A stretch of DNA of 64,000 nucleotides, from assembly GCF_029633865.1 (NCBI RefSeq), contig NC_079221.1:4564409-4628408 (forward strand), read 5' to 3'. Below, one piece after another: positions 50,160 to 62,600 of the stretch. Numbering within the stretch: the first letter of the stretch is position 1; each line of letters opens with the position of its first letter. This stretch comes from Lampris incognitus (taxonomy: Eukaryota > Chordata > Actinopteri > Lampriformes > Lampridae). The notes below the pieces were generated by a model. The model did not search any database and had not been told where the DNA came from. It worked only from the letters and a program-made list of their open reading frames with translations. A program made the position numbers and the translations under genes.

Positions 50160-51386
50160 AGTTGCAGACCCCAGCACAACTTCAGCTACAAAAGGAAGCC
50201 CTCATCTCCGTCAAGTGAGTCCGGTGCACATCCGGTTACATCCACGTGGGCTTGTAGAGGCACATCCACATGGGGCCAGTAGTGGCAGTGGCTGCCGGGG
50301 GTCCCTTACGGGCCATGCTGATCTGTTAAAAAGACCACACGGACACCCTGAAGAGTCTGTTTTACAAACACGGCTTCCCACAAAGGCCACCGGTCAAGGG
50401 TGCACACTATTAGAAGACAAGACACGTGTATTCACTGTGCACAGCAGGTTTCCTTAGCTTCCTTGTGATAAAGGGGCTGTAAAGGAAAAAGCCAACTCGC
50501 CTTTAACCTTCGGCTTAACACAGCGAAGTGCAAGCCAGCGAAAGCTAGCTAACATGCTACTCACGTGGGTGAGCAAAGAACCCGTCAACGGGAACCGCAG
50601 AACCCCGACAACAAGTCTCGCCAGATGCTCTTCGTTGGATCGATCGCTATGCGGGGCGACGCGTCGTTTCTTTTTTTTCTAAAAACCCGACATCCGCCTG
50701 CAAAAGCGGTCCCCGGCGGTTCTTCCCGTTAGCGTGTGTGCTAAAGCAGTCCACTTCCGTAGCCGGTGACGTCACGACCAAGCGCTCGCGCGACTCTTTT
50801 CCGGACCGGCGTGTTGTAGCGTGACCCCCTGGCAACCCCCGGGGGACCGGCGAGCGCGCGGGGAAGCCGGCTCGACCCGGGGGGATAAATCGAGTGCACC
50901 TCCGATAAACTCCCGTAATAGTGTGGGAAGTGAGACCCGCCGTCGCGTTTCTGGGTAAAAGCTGTGCAAAGGTTTCTTTTCCACCACCACCCCCCCCCCG
51001 GAATAAGCCGCATTTAAATTGCTTTTTAATAGATTACCGTTGCCCATGGTCGCAGTATTAAAATCTGTTAAAAAAACAAAACACGTGGTTGTGTTGTAGC
51101 GTTATCGTGTTTAATATGCGTCGTATACTACTGTAACCTATTTTCTTGCCCGGTGCGGGATTCGATACGAGGTGTACTGCACCACAAGGCGACGTCACTA
51201 ACCGCTCGGCTAAAGATTCAGACGCTAACGGGTCTTATTAGTAGTTTACAGTCGTCACCCTCTCCCGGAAGCGCGCCCTCGCGCTTTGTTATTCCCGCGC
51301 TCCGAAGAGACTTCTGAGGATCTGCACACTTCCGGATCCCAACGCTGCCACCAACGTCACCGAGGGGTTGTAGGTGTCGCCTATAC
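50160..51386. promoter_or_regulatory. fastkd1: fastkd1 upstream region
   Basis: GC-rich between about 50550 and 51000, with many CpG, no TATA element near the start codon and no supported coding frame. This fits a housekeeping-type promoter for fastkd1 on the minus strand. Confidence 0.45.
51146..51222 (-). mobile_element. tRNA-like remnant (SINE head or tRNA pseudogene)
   Basis: The minus strand reads TTAGCCGAGCGGTTAGTGAC (box A-like), then CGTATCGAATCCCGC (box B-like). The two outer arms do not pair as an acceptor stem, so it is not a working tRNA gene. It resembles the heads of Leu/Ser-type tRNA-derived SINEs. Confidence 0.5.
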
Positions 51387-52153
51387 CAGTGGTTCTCAAC
51401 CTTTTTGGGGTCCTGGACCCCCTGCGTATTTTTGATCTACCCTGAGGACCCCTCCACCTGATCTTGGGGGAGGGGGGTTGCAATTTGATAGAAACAGTAG
51501 AAACTGCATTTTAAATTGCATTATAGCATTTATTCACTCTTTGGGGCAAAAATAAGAGCTTTCAGTTGTAACCTAGATATAGTTGACAAAACAGAATTCT
51601 TATGCAGTAACTTTCAGATATGTGTAACAAAACAGAATTCTTATGCAGTAACTTTCAGATATATGTAACAAAAAAGAATATGTATTCAGTAACTTTCAGA
51701 TATATGTAACAAAACAGAATATGTATTTAGCAACTTTCAGATATATGTAACAAAACAGAATATGTATGCAGTAACTTTCAGATATATGTAACAAAACAGA
51801 ATTCTTATGCAGTAACTTTCAGATATATGTAACAAAACAAAATATGTATTCAGTAACTTTCAGATATATGTAACCACAGAATTTTTATGCAGTAACTTTT
51901 AACAATGCAAACGGGAGCGAGATCTCTTATTAAAATACAATAAATTACACTTGTGAAACAGATGTAATTAGAGGAAAAAGTCCTGTTACCCTTTATAGTT
52001 TAGGTAGATAAAGGTCTCAGTCACATTTGAGTAAAATAATCCTATTTCTATAAATGTCAGGATCTTTTTTTAAAAGATATTTTATTTTCACGGACCACTT
52101 GCAATTACACCACGGACCACTAGGGTCCGCGGACCCCCGGTTGAGAAACACTG
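51387..52153. mobile_element. Charlie-like hAT nonautonomous element with internal tandem repeat
   Basis: The ends CAGTGGTTCTCAACCTTTTT and (minus strand) CAGTGTTTCTCAACCGGGGG form the inverted termini typical of Charlie hAT elements. Inside, about 51585-51900 holds seven to eight copies of a unit of about 41 bp (TGCAGTAACTTTCAGATATA). No transposase frame. Flanking 8-mers GCCTATAC and GATACTGT do not match, so the target duplication has decayed. Confidence 0.75.
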
Positions 52154-52439
52154 GATACTGTATGAAACTATAAAATAACAAACACGGAGGTTCCACTTTC
52201 ACACGAGACCACTTTATTTGGATTCTCCCCCCCCAACAGAACTCCACGGCAACAACACCGCGCACAGCACTTCCGCTCTCTCTTCAGCCTTCAAAATAAG
52301 AGCTCAGGGCATACACCGTGGCGACAGCTCATAACAGGAAGTTAAAATCACGAAGAAAAGTAGGTTACACTACTTATGTTAAGCACGCTGGACGAGCCAC
52401 GAAACCGGAGTTAAATGCCGTGTGGTGCAAACCAACGTG

Positions 52440-53500
52440 GGCAGTAGATGCGCCGCTGCTGTTTGATCGATAATGGAAAACCTATTTCCCAGCGACTCTC
52501 AGGACGCGGAGCTCGGCAGACCTCAAAAAGAGTCGCTCGTTTCTCTCCTCGGTAGCGCGTCCGCTTCCACGCGGACCGACCACAAGGGGGGCGGTACCGC
52601 GGCCACCCTCTTACGGGCGGGTCGCGCGTCATGAGCCGCGGGTCCAAATAAGCTGCGCGTGTAACCGAGTCTTTGCTTCGACGAACGTCCGCGTCATTCG
52701 CCCGGCGAGGACGACGTCCGACCCCGCTTTTGCGGTTCCGCGCAAGACGACGAAGCGCCGCCCCTCCCGCCGGGAGGTCCGCGGGTACGACAGCGAACGC
52801 CCAAATCCTTCCACGCGTGTGGAACGTCGCCGAGCTCGCATTGACGTCCGCGCCGCGCCATCTTTAGAAAACCACTGTGAATGAAACTCACGAGTCCGAC
52901 GTCTATTAGCACCGCTCTCGGCGCGAGGAGCCGCGCGCTTCTTCTAGGAGGCCAGGTAATGTGACGCGTCGGGTCCGCGTGCCGAGCTCGCGCGTACAAC
53001 GCGCCTCCCGCGCGTTCCGAGAACCCCCGTTTTTGGACTCGGCTCGGCTAGCTTGGCTAACAGCTAGCGCCAGGCCGAGGCGGACGCGGCGCTTGGTCCG
53101 AACAGCCTGAAACTGCGCCGAATCCCGCTCCGGTGGGTGGGGTGGGGGGGGGCGGACCAGGATTATAAACCGTAGTAGCTCCGCCGTTTAACGCGCTCGG
53201 TTCGGGTTCTTTTCCACGAGCCGGAGGACGTGAGCCCGCCCGCTCGCGAGCCGGCCGGCCCGGCCCGGCCGACCCAGTCTGAATCGAAAGCGGACGTTCG
53301 GGTCGCGTTTTGGCTGCGATCAAACAGGAGATGGCGGCGCCAACCTTCGCTTTGTGTAGAATAGAATAGAATAGAATCCAGGCGGAGCCACGCTGGGTTA
53401 TGTGTCGGTTATGTGGAGGCGCAAAGGTTCGAACAGAATTTACCGTCCGTCCGACGCTCGGAGTGCGTCCGTGGTCTCGTCTCAGGCCGATACCAACCAT
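52440..53500 (+). promoter_or_regulatory. ppig: CpG-rich region, probable ppig promoter and 5' noncoding exon
   Basis: About 1 kb of very CpG-dense sequence without TATA elements. The ppig coding start is 600 bases further on, behind an acceptor ending at 54080, so at least one noncoding exon must lie upstream. A GTAATG donor at about 52954 (after GAGGCCAG) is one candidate. The region sits between divergent fastkd1 and ppig. Confidence 0.45.
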
Positions 53501-53542
53501 GAAATGGAAACACAGTACACGTCATAGCAGAAGTTCAAAAGC

Positions 53543-53602
<60 letters not shown>

Positions 53603-53648
53603 GTCTGTCTGTCTGTCTGTCTGTCTATTTCTCTATCTGCCTGTCTGC

Positions 53649-53714
<66 letters not shown>

Positions 53715-53852
53715 GTCAGTCCTTCTGTCTGTCTGTCTGTCTATCTATCTGTCTATTTATCTATCTGTCTGTCTGTCTATCTCTCTGTCTGTCTATTTAT
53801 CTATCTGTCTGTCTATCTATCTATCTATCTATCTCTCTATCTATCTATCTAT
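53543..53852. repeat. Compound (TCTA)n/(TCTG)n tetranucleotide repeat
   Basis: About 310 bp of TCTA and TCTG units in alternating blocks with few interruptions, directly downstream of the CpG-rich region and in the 5' noncoding part of ppig. Confidence 0.95.
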
Positions 53853-54108
53853 AACTTGATTTATGCGTGTGTGCTCGGTAATTTACAGAATGTTTGACAT
53901 AGGATGGCCTGTATAGAGGTCCTCTCTGGCTGTCAGCCCTCTGAAGGGTGGGTTTGGGGAAAGTAGCTCCAACCCATGATCTGTAAACATGTATTTACGT
54001 TATGGCTATTTTTAACCAGCAGCCGTTGCTCAATCTCTACCTCTTACTACTTGACCCCCCCCTCCTCCTCTGTGTTACAGCCAAGTTATTTGGTAGGTAG
54101 AGGTCATC

Positions 54109-57100
54109 ATGGGGATCAAGGTCCAACGCCCACGATGCTTCCTCGACATTGGAATAAGTAACGTTCTGAGTAAGAAGCCTCTTTTAAGTTGTTGGCAACT
54201 CGTGTCTACACACACACACACACACACATGCACATTTATTAAGGCTGGACCTACACACACACACACAGCACCTTACATACGTCACACACTATTTATTATT
54301 ATCACTGCTTATTTACTGCTTATTTACTGCTGTTTTGTTGTTGTTTTATTTGCTATTGTTGCTGCAGTGTTTGAGGAGCCGAAACTCAAGCATTTCACTC
54401 TCGTACTTTTATAATGAGACGTAACAAATACAGAATCTTTAATCTGCAGTGTAGTAGCCTGTTGATAGGAGAGTCATTTGCATATGTTTCCTGACAATTA
54501 ATCTGTTTTTAACAGTTGGCCGGGTTGTGGTTGAGTTGTTCTCAGACGTCTGCCCCAAAACGTGTGAGAACTTCAGATGCCTCTGCACAGGTACGAAACG
54601 TGCTCATGCTGTAGTTCTTATTACGACGAAGACGGCAATAACATTTCTCTGATCTCCAGTTTTTTTTCTTTGTTTTGTTTTGGGGTTTGTTTTTTTTTTT
54701 AATTGATGGTTCAAGCCTGAAGGGCTGAAACCCTCTTGTTTTTATTTGTTCATTTATTTATATTTGTTTATTTATTTATTTATTTATCCTTTTTCCTCCC
54801 CAATTGTACTTGGCCAATTACCCCACTCTTCCGAGCTGTCCCCGGTCGCTGCTCCACCCCCTCTGCCAATCCGGGGAGGGCTGCAGACTACCACATGCCT
54901 CCTCCCATACATGTGGAGTCGCCAGCCGCTGCTTTTCACCTGACAGTGAGGAGTTTCACCAGGGGGACGTAACGCATGGGAGGATCACACTATTCCCCCA
55001 AGTTCCCCCTCGAACAGGCGCCCCAACTGACCAGAGGAGGTGCTAGTGCAGCGACCAGGACACATACCCCCATCCGGCTTCCCACCCGCAGACACGGCCA
55101 ATTGTGTCTGTAGGGACGCCCGACCAAACCGGAGGTAACACGGGGACTCGAACCGGAGATCCCCGTGTTGGTAGGCAACGAAATGGACCGCCACGCTACC
55201 TGGACGCCACCCTCTTGTTTTTATGCTGGTTTTTATTATTTTTCTTCTTCAGAAATGTTTGCGCGCATTCCCGTGAAATGGTAAATGGTAGAGACGTGAG
55301 ATTCTGCCCAAGTTGTGTGCAAGTGCTGCCCAAGAAATATGACCCCAATCGGCTTGTTGAGGGCGCTATAATTGAAGGTCAACTTTGAAAAGTCACAACT
55401 CCTACGCCACAAAACTTGGTACAGCCATCGATCTATTGTCAATATACACATTTGCCTCAGGATCCACTTAAAGTTCGCCTGACTAGATTTTCCGCCATTT
55501 TGAATTTTTTGAAAAATGCATTTTTGACGTCTCTTAAACTGTTGGTGTGATTGCTACAAAATTTTCTGTGGATCATTACTGGATCAAGCTTATCAAAACC
55601 ACTGGGCCAATCGTCACAGAACTAGCAGGATATGTCCACATAAGTACCTGAAACATATCCTGAAATTTCATACAAATCGACAACTAGGGGGCGGTACAAT
55701 TGGAAACAAAAAAGCTGTGGCATAACAAATCAGAAATTGTCCAATCATTACAAAACTCACAGGAAAGGTTTCATAATGTTGAAGTAGGTGTGTAAAACTA
55801 TTTAGAAATTGTACAATAGGGGGCACCACCAGTTCCAAACATGTGCATAGGCCTGGCGCAAATTTGGCCATAAATCAATGAGTTTGTCTAAATATCACCA
55901 AACTTGGTGGATATTTTTAATTAGGCTGTTGAACCTTTCAACTTCTAATGGTCTGTGTTGGCTTGAACCCCAGAATCGCCACTTGCGGCTATGTTTTAAT
56001 TTTATGTCTTTTTTTTTTTTTTTTTTTGGTTTCAGGTGAGAGAGGTATCGGCAAAGGAACGCAAAAGCCGCTGTATTATAAAGGATGCGTATTCCATAGA
56101 ATTGTCAAGGACTTCATGATTCAAGGAGGAGACTTTAGTGAAGGTACGCATTCAGCCATTTGTGTTTATCTTTAGATATCTTGTGGTTCATATGGTATAG
56201 ATTTGTGTGGTCAAGTCAATTTTATTTGTATAGCCCAGTATCACAAATTTGCCTCAGTGGGCTTAACAGCAACACAACATCCTGTCCTTAGACCCTCTCC
56301 TCGGGTAAGGAACAACTCCCTAAAAAAAAAACCTTTAAAAGGGAGAAAAAATAGGAAGAAACCTCAGGGAGAGTAACAGAGGAGGGATCTCTCTCCCAAG
56401 ATGGAGACAATCTTGATATTTGGAGGATACAGCTAATTTGCCAGCATCACAGCCATTTCCTTCATATCGGATTTCTCCCATTTAAGCCTGTTAATATTGT
56501 CAACGGAAATATAAGCATCCATCTTGCTAACCTTATGAATGGTTGGAGGCATGACCATTGATTCCCCATCCCCCACAGACGCACTGCCATCACTGTAGCT
56601 ACTTCTTTCATTCTGTTTTTCACTCTGTACTTATCATCTTCCTTTCTCCAATAGGAAATGGAAGAGGAGGTGAATCTGTCTATGGCGGCTTTTTTGAGGG
56701 TAAACAGACGTCTCTCCATCTATCAGTCATTACTCAAATCAGAGTTTGTTTCAGTGTGTTAATACGGCTTTATCTGCTTCCCCCAGATGAAAGCTTTTCA
56801 ATGAAACATAACAAGGAATACTTGTTGTCTATGGCAAACAGGGGTAAAGACACCAATGGATCCCAGTTTTTCATGTAAGTGGCACATGTGCTTTTTCTAT
56901 GGCTCACTTAGATCTTGATGATAAGTCAGACTATATGTTCTTAAAGCGACACTGGAAAATAAAACGTATTTTCTGCTACAAAACCAATCTCTAGAACGAC
57001 CAAGCCCTCGCCACATCTAGATGGGTAAGTGCTATTTGGCTAAACCTTAAGTTATAAGTCGGTCATTATGATTCTACACTGATGAGCCAAAATATTATGA

Positions 57101-60100
57101 CCACCTGCCTAACGTGCTGTTGGTCCTCCATGTGCCGCCAAAACAGCGCCGAACCACTGAGCCATACACTCTACAAGACCCCTGAAGGTGTCCTGTGGTA
57201 TCTGGCACCAAAACATTAGCAGCAGAGCCCTCAAGTCCTGTAAGTTGTGAGGTGGAGCTGCTGTGGATCGGACTTGTCAGTCCATCACTTCCCACAGATC
57301 TCAATCTGATTGAGATCTGTGGGATGAGCTTCAAACCATTCCTGAACAATGTGTGCAGTGTGGCAGGGAACATTTATCCTGCTGAAAGAGGCCACTGCCA
57401 TCAGGGAATAACAGTGCCATTAAGGGATCTACCCGGTCTGCAACGATGTTTAGGTAGGGGGCACATGCCAAATTGAGAGCCACATGAATGGCTGGACCCA
57501 GGGTTGAACATTGCCCAGAGCATCACACTCCCTCCACCGCTCGTCATCTTCCTACAGTGCATCCTGGTGCCATCAATTCCCCAGGTAAACAGCACACATG
57601 TACACGGCCATCCACTTGATCTAAAAGAAAAGGGGACTCGTCAGACCAAGAGACCTTCAAGGTCCAGTTCCGACGCTTGCATGCCCAACGTAGGCGCTTT
57701 TGACAGTGGACAAGGGTCACCGTGGGCACTCTGACTGGTCCACGGCTACGCAGCCCCATATGCTGCAGGGTGCAATGCACTGTGTGTTGTGACACATTCC
57801 TCCCGTAACCATCAATAACATTTTCGGTGACTTGTGCCACAATAGACCTTCTGTTGTTTCGGACCAGACAGGATAGCCTTCATTGCCCTCACGTATCGAT
57901 GAGGCTTGTGTGCCCAACACCCTGTCACCGGTTTGTGGTTTATCCTTCCTCAGACCGTTGTTGATAGGTACACACCACTGCTGACTGGGAGCACCCAACA
58001 GGCCTTGCTGTTTAAGAGATGCTCTGACCCTGTTATCCGGCCATATCAATTTGGCCCTTATCAAAGTCGCTCAGGTCTTTACTCCTATGCATCTCTCCTG
58101 CATCCAACACATTGACTACGAGAACTGATTGTTCACTTACAGTGTAATCTACCCAGACCTTGACATGTGCCCTTGTTTGGAGATGATCCGCGTTATTCGG
58201 TGAGTTGTTTTGGCTCATCAGTGTACATTGGTGGGTGTATTTTGCTACTGTAGAACTCACTGACGCTATCTTGTTTTAGCGTACATGTGGTTTTTGGTCA
58301 TGTAATATCTGGCCAAGAGGTTGTTCAAACCATGGAGAGTCAGAAAACTGATCACAACAGCAAACCATATGCAGAGGTGAAAGTTATGAACTGTGGAGAG
58401 CTCATCCCCAAAACAAAAGGTTTGCAGAAGCATTTTTTTTTTCAATATCAAGTTTCAACCCTCTGCTTATACCTGCTAATGCTGTGCCTCTATTGTATTG
58501 GTAACTTTAGCTTTTAGAACTCGTAAGACAATGCTTTAAACAACCTTGTCAAATGTTTGCAGCAAAGAAAGACGAAAAGAAGAAAGAGAAGGCTTTGTCT
58601 ATTGCCAGCAGTAGTTCCAGTGACTCTGACAGCTCCTCAGACTCTTCCTCAGAATCCTCCTCAGAATCTGAGAAAGAATCAAAGCGGAAAAAGAAGATGA
58701 AAAAAGAGAAGAAGAAGAAGCAAATTAAAAAGGAGAAGAAAAAGTACCTATTGAAATTGTTTAACATTGTTGCTGTCTGCTGCGTTGACTGCAGGACAGT
58801 GTTTTCAATCCTCATTATGCAACGTCTTCCCAGGTCAGAGGCTGAAAGTGGTGATGAAAAGGAGGAAGAGCTGATTTTGTCCACTGTGCGACCTGAAGAA
58901 ATTCCAGCCATCCCAGAGAACAAATTTCTCATGAGGAGAAGTCCACAGCCCGTCCAGAAGCAAAAACAGGAAACTGTAAAGGATCGGCAAAAAAAAGAGG
59001 AAAGGCCAAGGGAAAGGTTGGTCTTGTTGATGAGTATCTCGGACATACCTCCTTTTTATGTTTTCTGCGTTGTCCCCCAGATTTCTTTTTAACTCGCTTT
59101 TTCTAATCCTTGGCAGAATGTTTAATTCTCAGTCAACATATCACAGAAGACTTGTGATGACACGATCTGGCAGGAAGATAAAAGGCAGGGGTCCACGGGT
59201 AGGTGCAATTAACATGAAGACAAAAACCCATGTGCCAAGTCATGCCACATGTTCTGTTTAAACCAAATGGCACCCAGAGTTGCTTTGATAATATTGCGAC
59301 ACCAAGATTGTTCAGTTGCACTCCACTAATGAGTCTCGCTTTTGTTCCATAGTAATGTAAGGCCATATACATGTACCGTTTCCATAGAAACTCCACCCAG
59401 CTCCCACAAATGTAGAAATGCGGCTTTTAGCGTCGTCTCTCTTTTCCAGCGATATCGGACACCGTCACGCTCTCGCTCAAGATCAAGGGATCGTTTCAGG
59501 CGTAGTGAAACTCCTCCCCACTGGCGACTGGAGATGCAACGTCAGAGAATGAGGGCAGTCAGCGGGGAGCGTTGGATTAAGGGTGACAAGTAAGAGGCTC
59601 TCCCAATTTTAATTATAAATTTCAATATGACTACAAGTTGACATGTTTTGTTTGTTTGTTTTTTTTCTCCTGTCACCCATCCAATTTGACTAATTACAAC
59701 CACTGTTGTGTTATGCTTTTGCTGGTAAAACGGTGAAAGCAGCCGGCAAACTTTTGAAACCACTTGCCACCCTGTCAGGATAGTAGAATTAAGTTGGTTA
59801 AGTTGAAAACAGTTGTTAATTTAAATGCAACCGCCGCTCTGGTGGCCGAGCGGAATAAACCGCCGTTCTTGCAACCCGCTCATCACGTGGCCGGGAGGTT
59901 CGTATCCCAGACTCGCCGTAACCGGTCACGGCCAGAGCGTCCACAGGGTAAGGCATTCACTAGGCCACCCTTAGCCGAGGGATAGTGGGTGTAGATCGGT
60001 ATAGTGTTCGGGGACTCGTCGTTCTCCAGCGACCCCTCTCGCCCACCCGGGCGCCTGCAGCCAAGCAACTGAAAGCATTCTCCCTACGCCTCCTTCGCGG

Positions 60101-61621
60101 CTTGAAGGTGACGCAATCCATGCGAAGCTTCAGTGTGTAAAATAGCGAGAGCAGCCGACACGAGTTTGAAGGAAGCTGGTGTTACGCCTATTTCCTTCCT
60201 GTGGAAACGTGAGCCAGGGGAGTTATTCGACAAGGGTTCCGGCCATATGCCATTGGGTTAATCGGGTGGGATAAGGGGAAAAACTAGAAATACATTTATA
60301 AAAAAAAATTTTTGAAATGCAATCGTTGTCTGTGCATTTCAGGGATGAACTGTTAGTGGCCTCTTCTTTTGATGCAAAGAGGTTTTCATTTATTTTTGGG
60401 GGACCTGTTTATTTAAACTTTATTGTTAGTCCATATATGCAGCGGTGATTCCATTGTGCGCACTAAAATATAGAGAAATTATTTCCCCGAATTATCATAA
60501 ATTGTCCACTAACCAAAAAGTCCAGCTACTTAAAATCCTTCTTGGCCTCCATGGTTCTGGTCTATAGGTGACGTGCTCTGTTTTACAGGGGTGATGTGGT
60601 GGAGGGTAAAGATGAGGCTGCTAAAGCTCCGCGAGGAAGGGAGAGGCGGGTCTCTGAAACCAAGCATGAGCAAACGACTGAGAGTAAGAAAGACAAAGGT
60701 CGCTCTCACAGATCCAAAAGCAAAGAGAAGGACCCAGCGAAGAAAGACGAGAAGCACGGCAAGCACAAGGCAAAGAGGAGAGACAAATCCCGAAGCCGCA
60801 GTAAAAGCCAAGCCAAAAGTGGAAGATCTAAAAGCAGAGAGCGGGATCACAGGCACAAAGGCAATGACAGAAGAGGCCGTTCCAAGAGCAAAGACAAAAC
60901 CATCAACAAAGGTAAAGAAAAAGAGTCTGAATCGGATCAAAACAAAGAGAGAAACAAGCACTCCGAGTCTGATAAGAAACAAAGAGAAGATGCCAGAGGG
61001 AGAAATGGCGAGAAAGACAGGACAAAGTCACAAAGCAAGGAACGAGCAACTGTAAAAGATGGCCACAGATCCAACAGCAGAAGCAGGGACAGGGGTAGAC
61101 CTGTTTCATCCAGAGACAAAGGGGAAGGGCGGGAAAGGGACCGAGACAGGGGTGGGGAACGCAGCCGGAGTCAGGAAAGGCGGCACCATAGCGAGAGGGA
61201 CAATAAGAGGCGAGGGACATCCAGAGACAGGAACCGAACAAGGAGTCCAGACAGGGACAGGGATGGAGACAAGGCCAGAGACTCACGTAGGGTAAGACGT
61301 TCCAGAAGCAAGAGCAACAACAGAGGACATAGCAAAGACCGGCCGTCTCACAGAAAGAATAAGGACAGTGAATCTGGTCACCGAAAGAGGTCCAAGAGCA
61401 GACACAATAGCAGCAGCTCGGAGAGCGGAGGAGAAGACAAAAGGAAGAGTCGAAGAAGCCCAAAAGGAAAGAGAAGAAGATCAGTTAGTACCCGGAGGGA
61501 GCCTTCTCCCAAGTCCAAAGACGGCAGGCAGAGCAAGGCGCAGAACCGCAGAAAAAAAGACCAAGAGGGAAATCACAGCAGGAGGAATAAATCGAGGTCC
61601 GGCTCAAGTTCTGATGATTAG
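54109..61621 (+). CDS. ppig: PPIG (cyclophilin G, peptidyl-prolyl isomerase with RS domain), 12 coding exons
   Basis: A nuclear-speckle cyclophilin that associates with the RNA polymerase II tail and SR splicing factors. Exons: 54109-54169, 54516-54590, 56036-56143, 56655-56699, 56787-56874, 56995-57024, 58280-58419, 58563-58743, 58834-59016, 59117-59198, 59450-59589, 60589-61621. The product is 721 residues (human 754). The cyclophilin domain (about 1-178) has [20 protein letters not shown] (Arg, Phe, Met and Gln of the active site) and GSQFFITTKP. The cyclosporin-contact Trp of cyclophilin A is His here (PHLDGVHVVFG), as I recall for human PPIG. Then come a Ser/Glu then Lys-rich segment, [20 protein letters not shown], and a 344-residue Arg/Lys/Ser/Asp-rich tail in the last exon. 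Phases agree throughout. An upstream noncoding exon is implied by the acceptor at 54080. Confidence 0.95.
54790..55207 (-). mobile_element. tRNA-headed SINE-like repeat (family A, copy 5)
   Basis: Complete-looking reverse copy in ppig intron 2. The head is at 55130-55207 (GGCGTCCAGGTAGCGTGGCG on the minus strand), the body at 54800-55130, and the T-rich end at 54790 is the copied tail. Confidence 0.78.
55240..56000. other. ppig intron 2, unassigned sequence
   Basis: Contains GAGGGCGCTATAATTG and several ACAAAACTTGG/CCAAACTTGG-type phrases that recur within the block, suggesting an old dispersed repeat. No coding sequence. Confidence 0.35.
56212..56412 (-). repeat. Interspersed repeat (family C, copy 3)
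   Basis: Reverse copy in ppig intron 3, beginning TCAATTTTATTTGTATAGCC and containing GGTAAGGAACAACTCCCTAA. The same family as 6780-7020. Confidence 0.75.
57075..58225 (-). mobile_element. Tc1/mariner-type transposon, degraded, in ppig intron 6
   Basis: Element 57077-58223 (1147 bp) between TA dinucleotides. The ends are inverted copies of CACTGATGAGCCAAAA (16 bp exact). The minus strand encodes pieces of a Tc1 transposase: [28 protein letters not shown] (a catalytic Asp region) and [14 protein letters not shown]. Stops and frameshifts separate the pieces, so it cannot make transposase. The right end lies 54 bases upstream of ppig exon 7. Confidence 0.9.
59835..60300 (+). mobile_element. tRNA-derived SINE in ppig intron 11
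   Basis: The head CTGGTGGCCGAGCGGAATAA (box A) with GGGAGGTTCGTATCCC (box B) resembles a Leu/Ser-type tRNA. It is followed by a body of about 350 bp with GCGAAGCTTCAGTGTG and an A-rich 3' end near 60300. A different family from A and B; one copy here. Confidence 0.6.
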
Positions 61622-62316
61622 CCCATCATTCCTACATGTTTAGTGTTGCTAATACTTGTTCTGAAGGGGTCAGTTGAAGCATATGGAAGTCCACGTTTTT
61701 AATGGTTTGGTAAAAGATCTGTTGGCGTTAATGTAGTTCCAGTTCAAGACAGTTTGGAAGGAAAGAAATCTATTTTTTTGACGATTTCCTTTCAAAAGAG
61801 ATCTTTTTCAATTCTTTGTTTTGTTTTCCCCATTGCAATTCTTTACTGTATTTTTTCCCCAAGCGATCTGTTTTGTGTGTAAGGACGGTAGTGTTGGACG
61901 ATTGTGAAATACCCCACTTTCAGCAGTGAAAAAAAAAAAGAAAAAGTGGAGGAATTTACATCTCATTTCTTGCATGTTTATCCCTGTTTCACTGTTAGAT
62001 AAGATATCTGGATCTATCACCTTACTGTCGTTTTTTGTAAACTGGTTTTTAAAATGCCTATAGTTTGCTGTTCAAATGAAAAAAAAGTAATTCTATAGGT
62101 GCAGCATAAAGTTTTTATAAATTCTTTTTTGTCCAAGTTTTTTTTTTTTTTTTTTTTTTTCCTCCCCATTAACCATTCTGACACCTACAAGGCTTTCGGT
62201 GGCGGCGGCAGGAATATAACTTGCCAAGTCTGGCGCGAAACATCACTTTTGTAACAAATGTGTAAATACTTTGCTAACCTAGTACCATTAGCATTCGGAT
62301 TTAAAACTGCACCAAG
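61622..62316 (+). other. ppig: ppig 3' UTR and flank
   Basis: A/T-rich with a T24 run near 62137-62160. No canonical AATAAA is obvious; GCATAAAG near 62104 may serve. No other gene seen. Confidence 0.45.
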
Positions 62317-62600
62317 TCGAGTCTATTTTATTTGTATAGCTCATTATCACAAATTGCACATTTGTCCCAGTGGGCTTTACAGCAACACTACATCCTGTCC
62401 TTAGACCCTCGCATCGGATAAGGAACAACTCCCTAAAAAAAAACAACCTTTAACAAGGAGAAACTAGGAAGACACCTCAGGGAGAGCAACAGAGGAGGGA
62501 TCTCTTCCCCAAGATGGACAGATGTGCAATGGATGTTGTGTTTACACAATTTACACAATACAACATTGAAAGAGGATAACAGAATTACAAACATCCAAAG
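62317..62600 (-). repeat. Interspersed repeat (family C, copy 4)
   Basis: Begins GTCTATTTTATTTGTATAGC and contains GGATAAGGAACAACTCCCTA and GAGGAGGGATCTCT. The reverse orientation places its TTGAT-type tail at the left. Confidence 0.75.

Noticed and set aside
50160-50177. Upstream start of fastkd1 at 50177
   Set aside because: That codon is GTG. The ATG at 50159 gives a good mitochondrial targeting sequence.
54109-54166. ppig exon 1 reading on to LSKKPLLS
   Set aside because: This is read-through of the GTAAGA donor at 54170. The next exon at 54516 restores the conserved [11 protein letters not shown].
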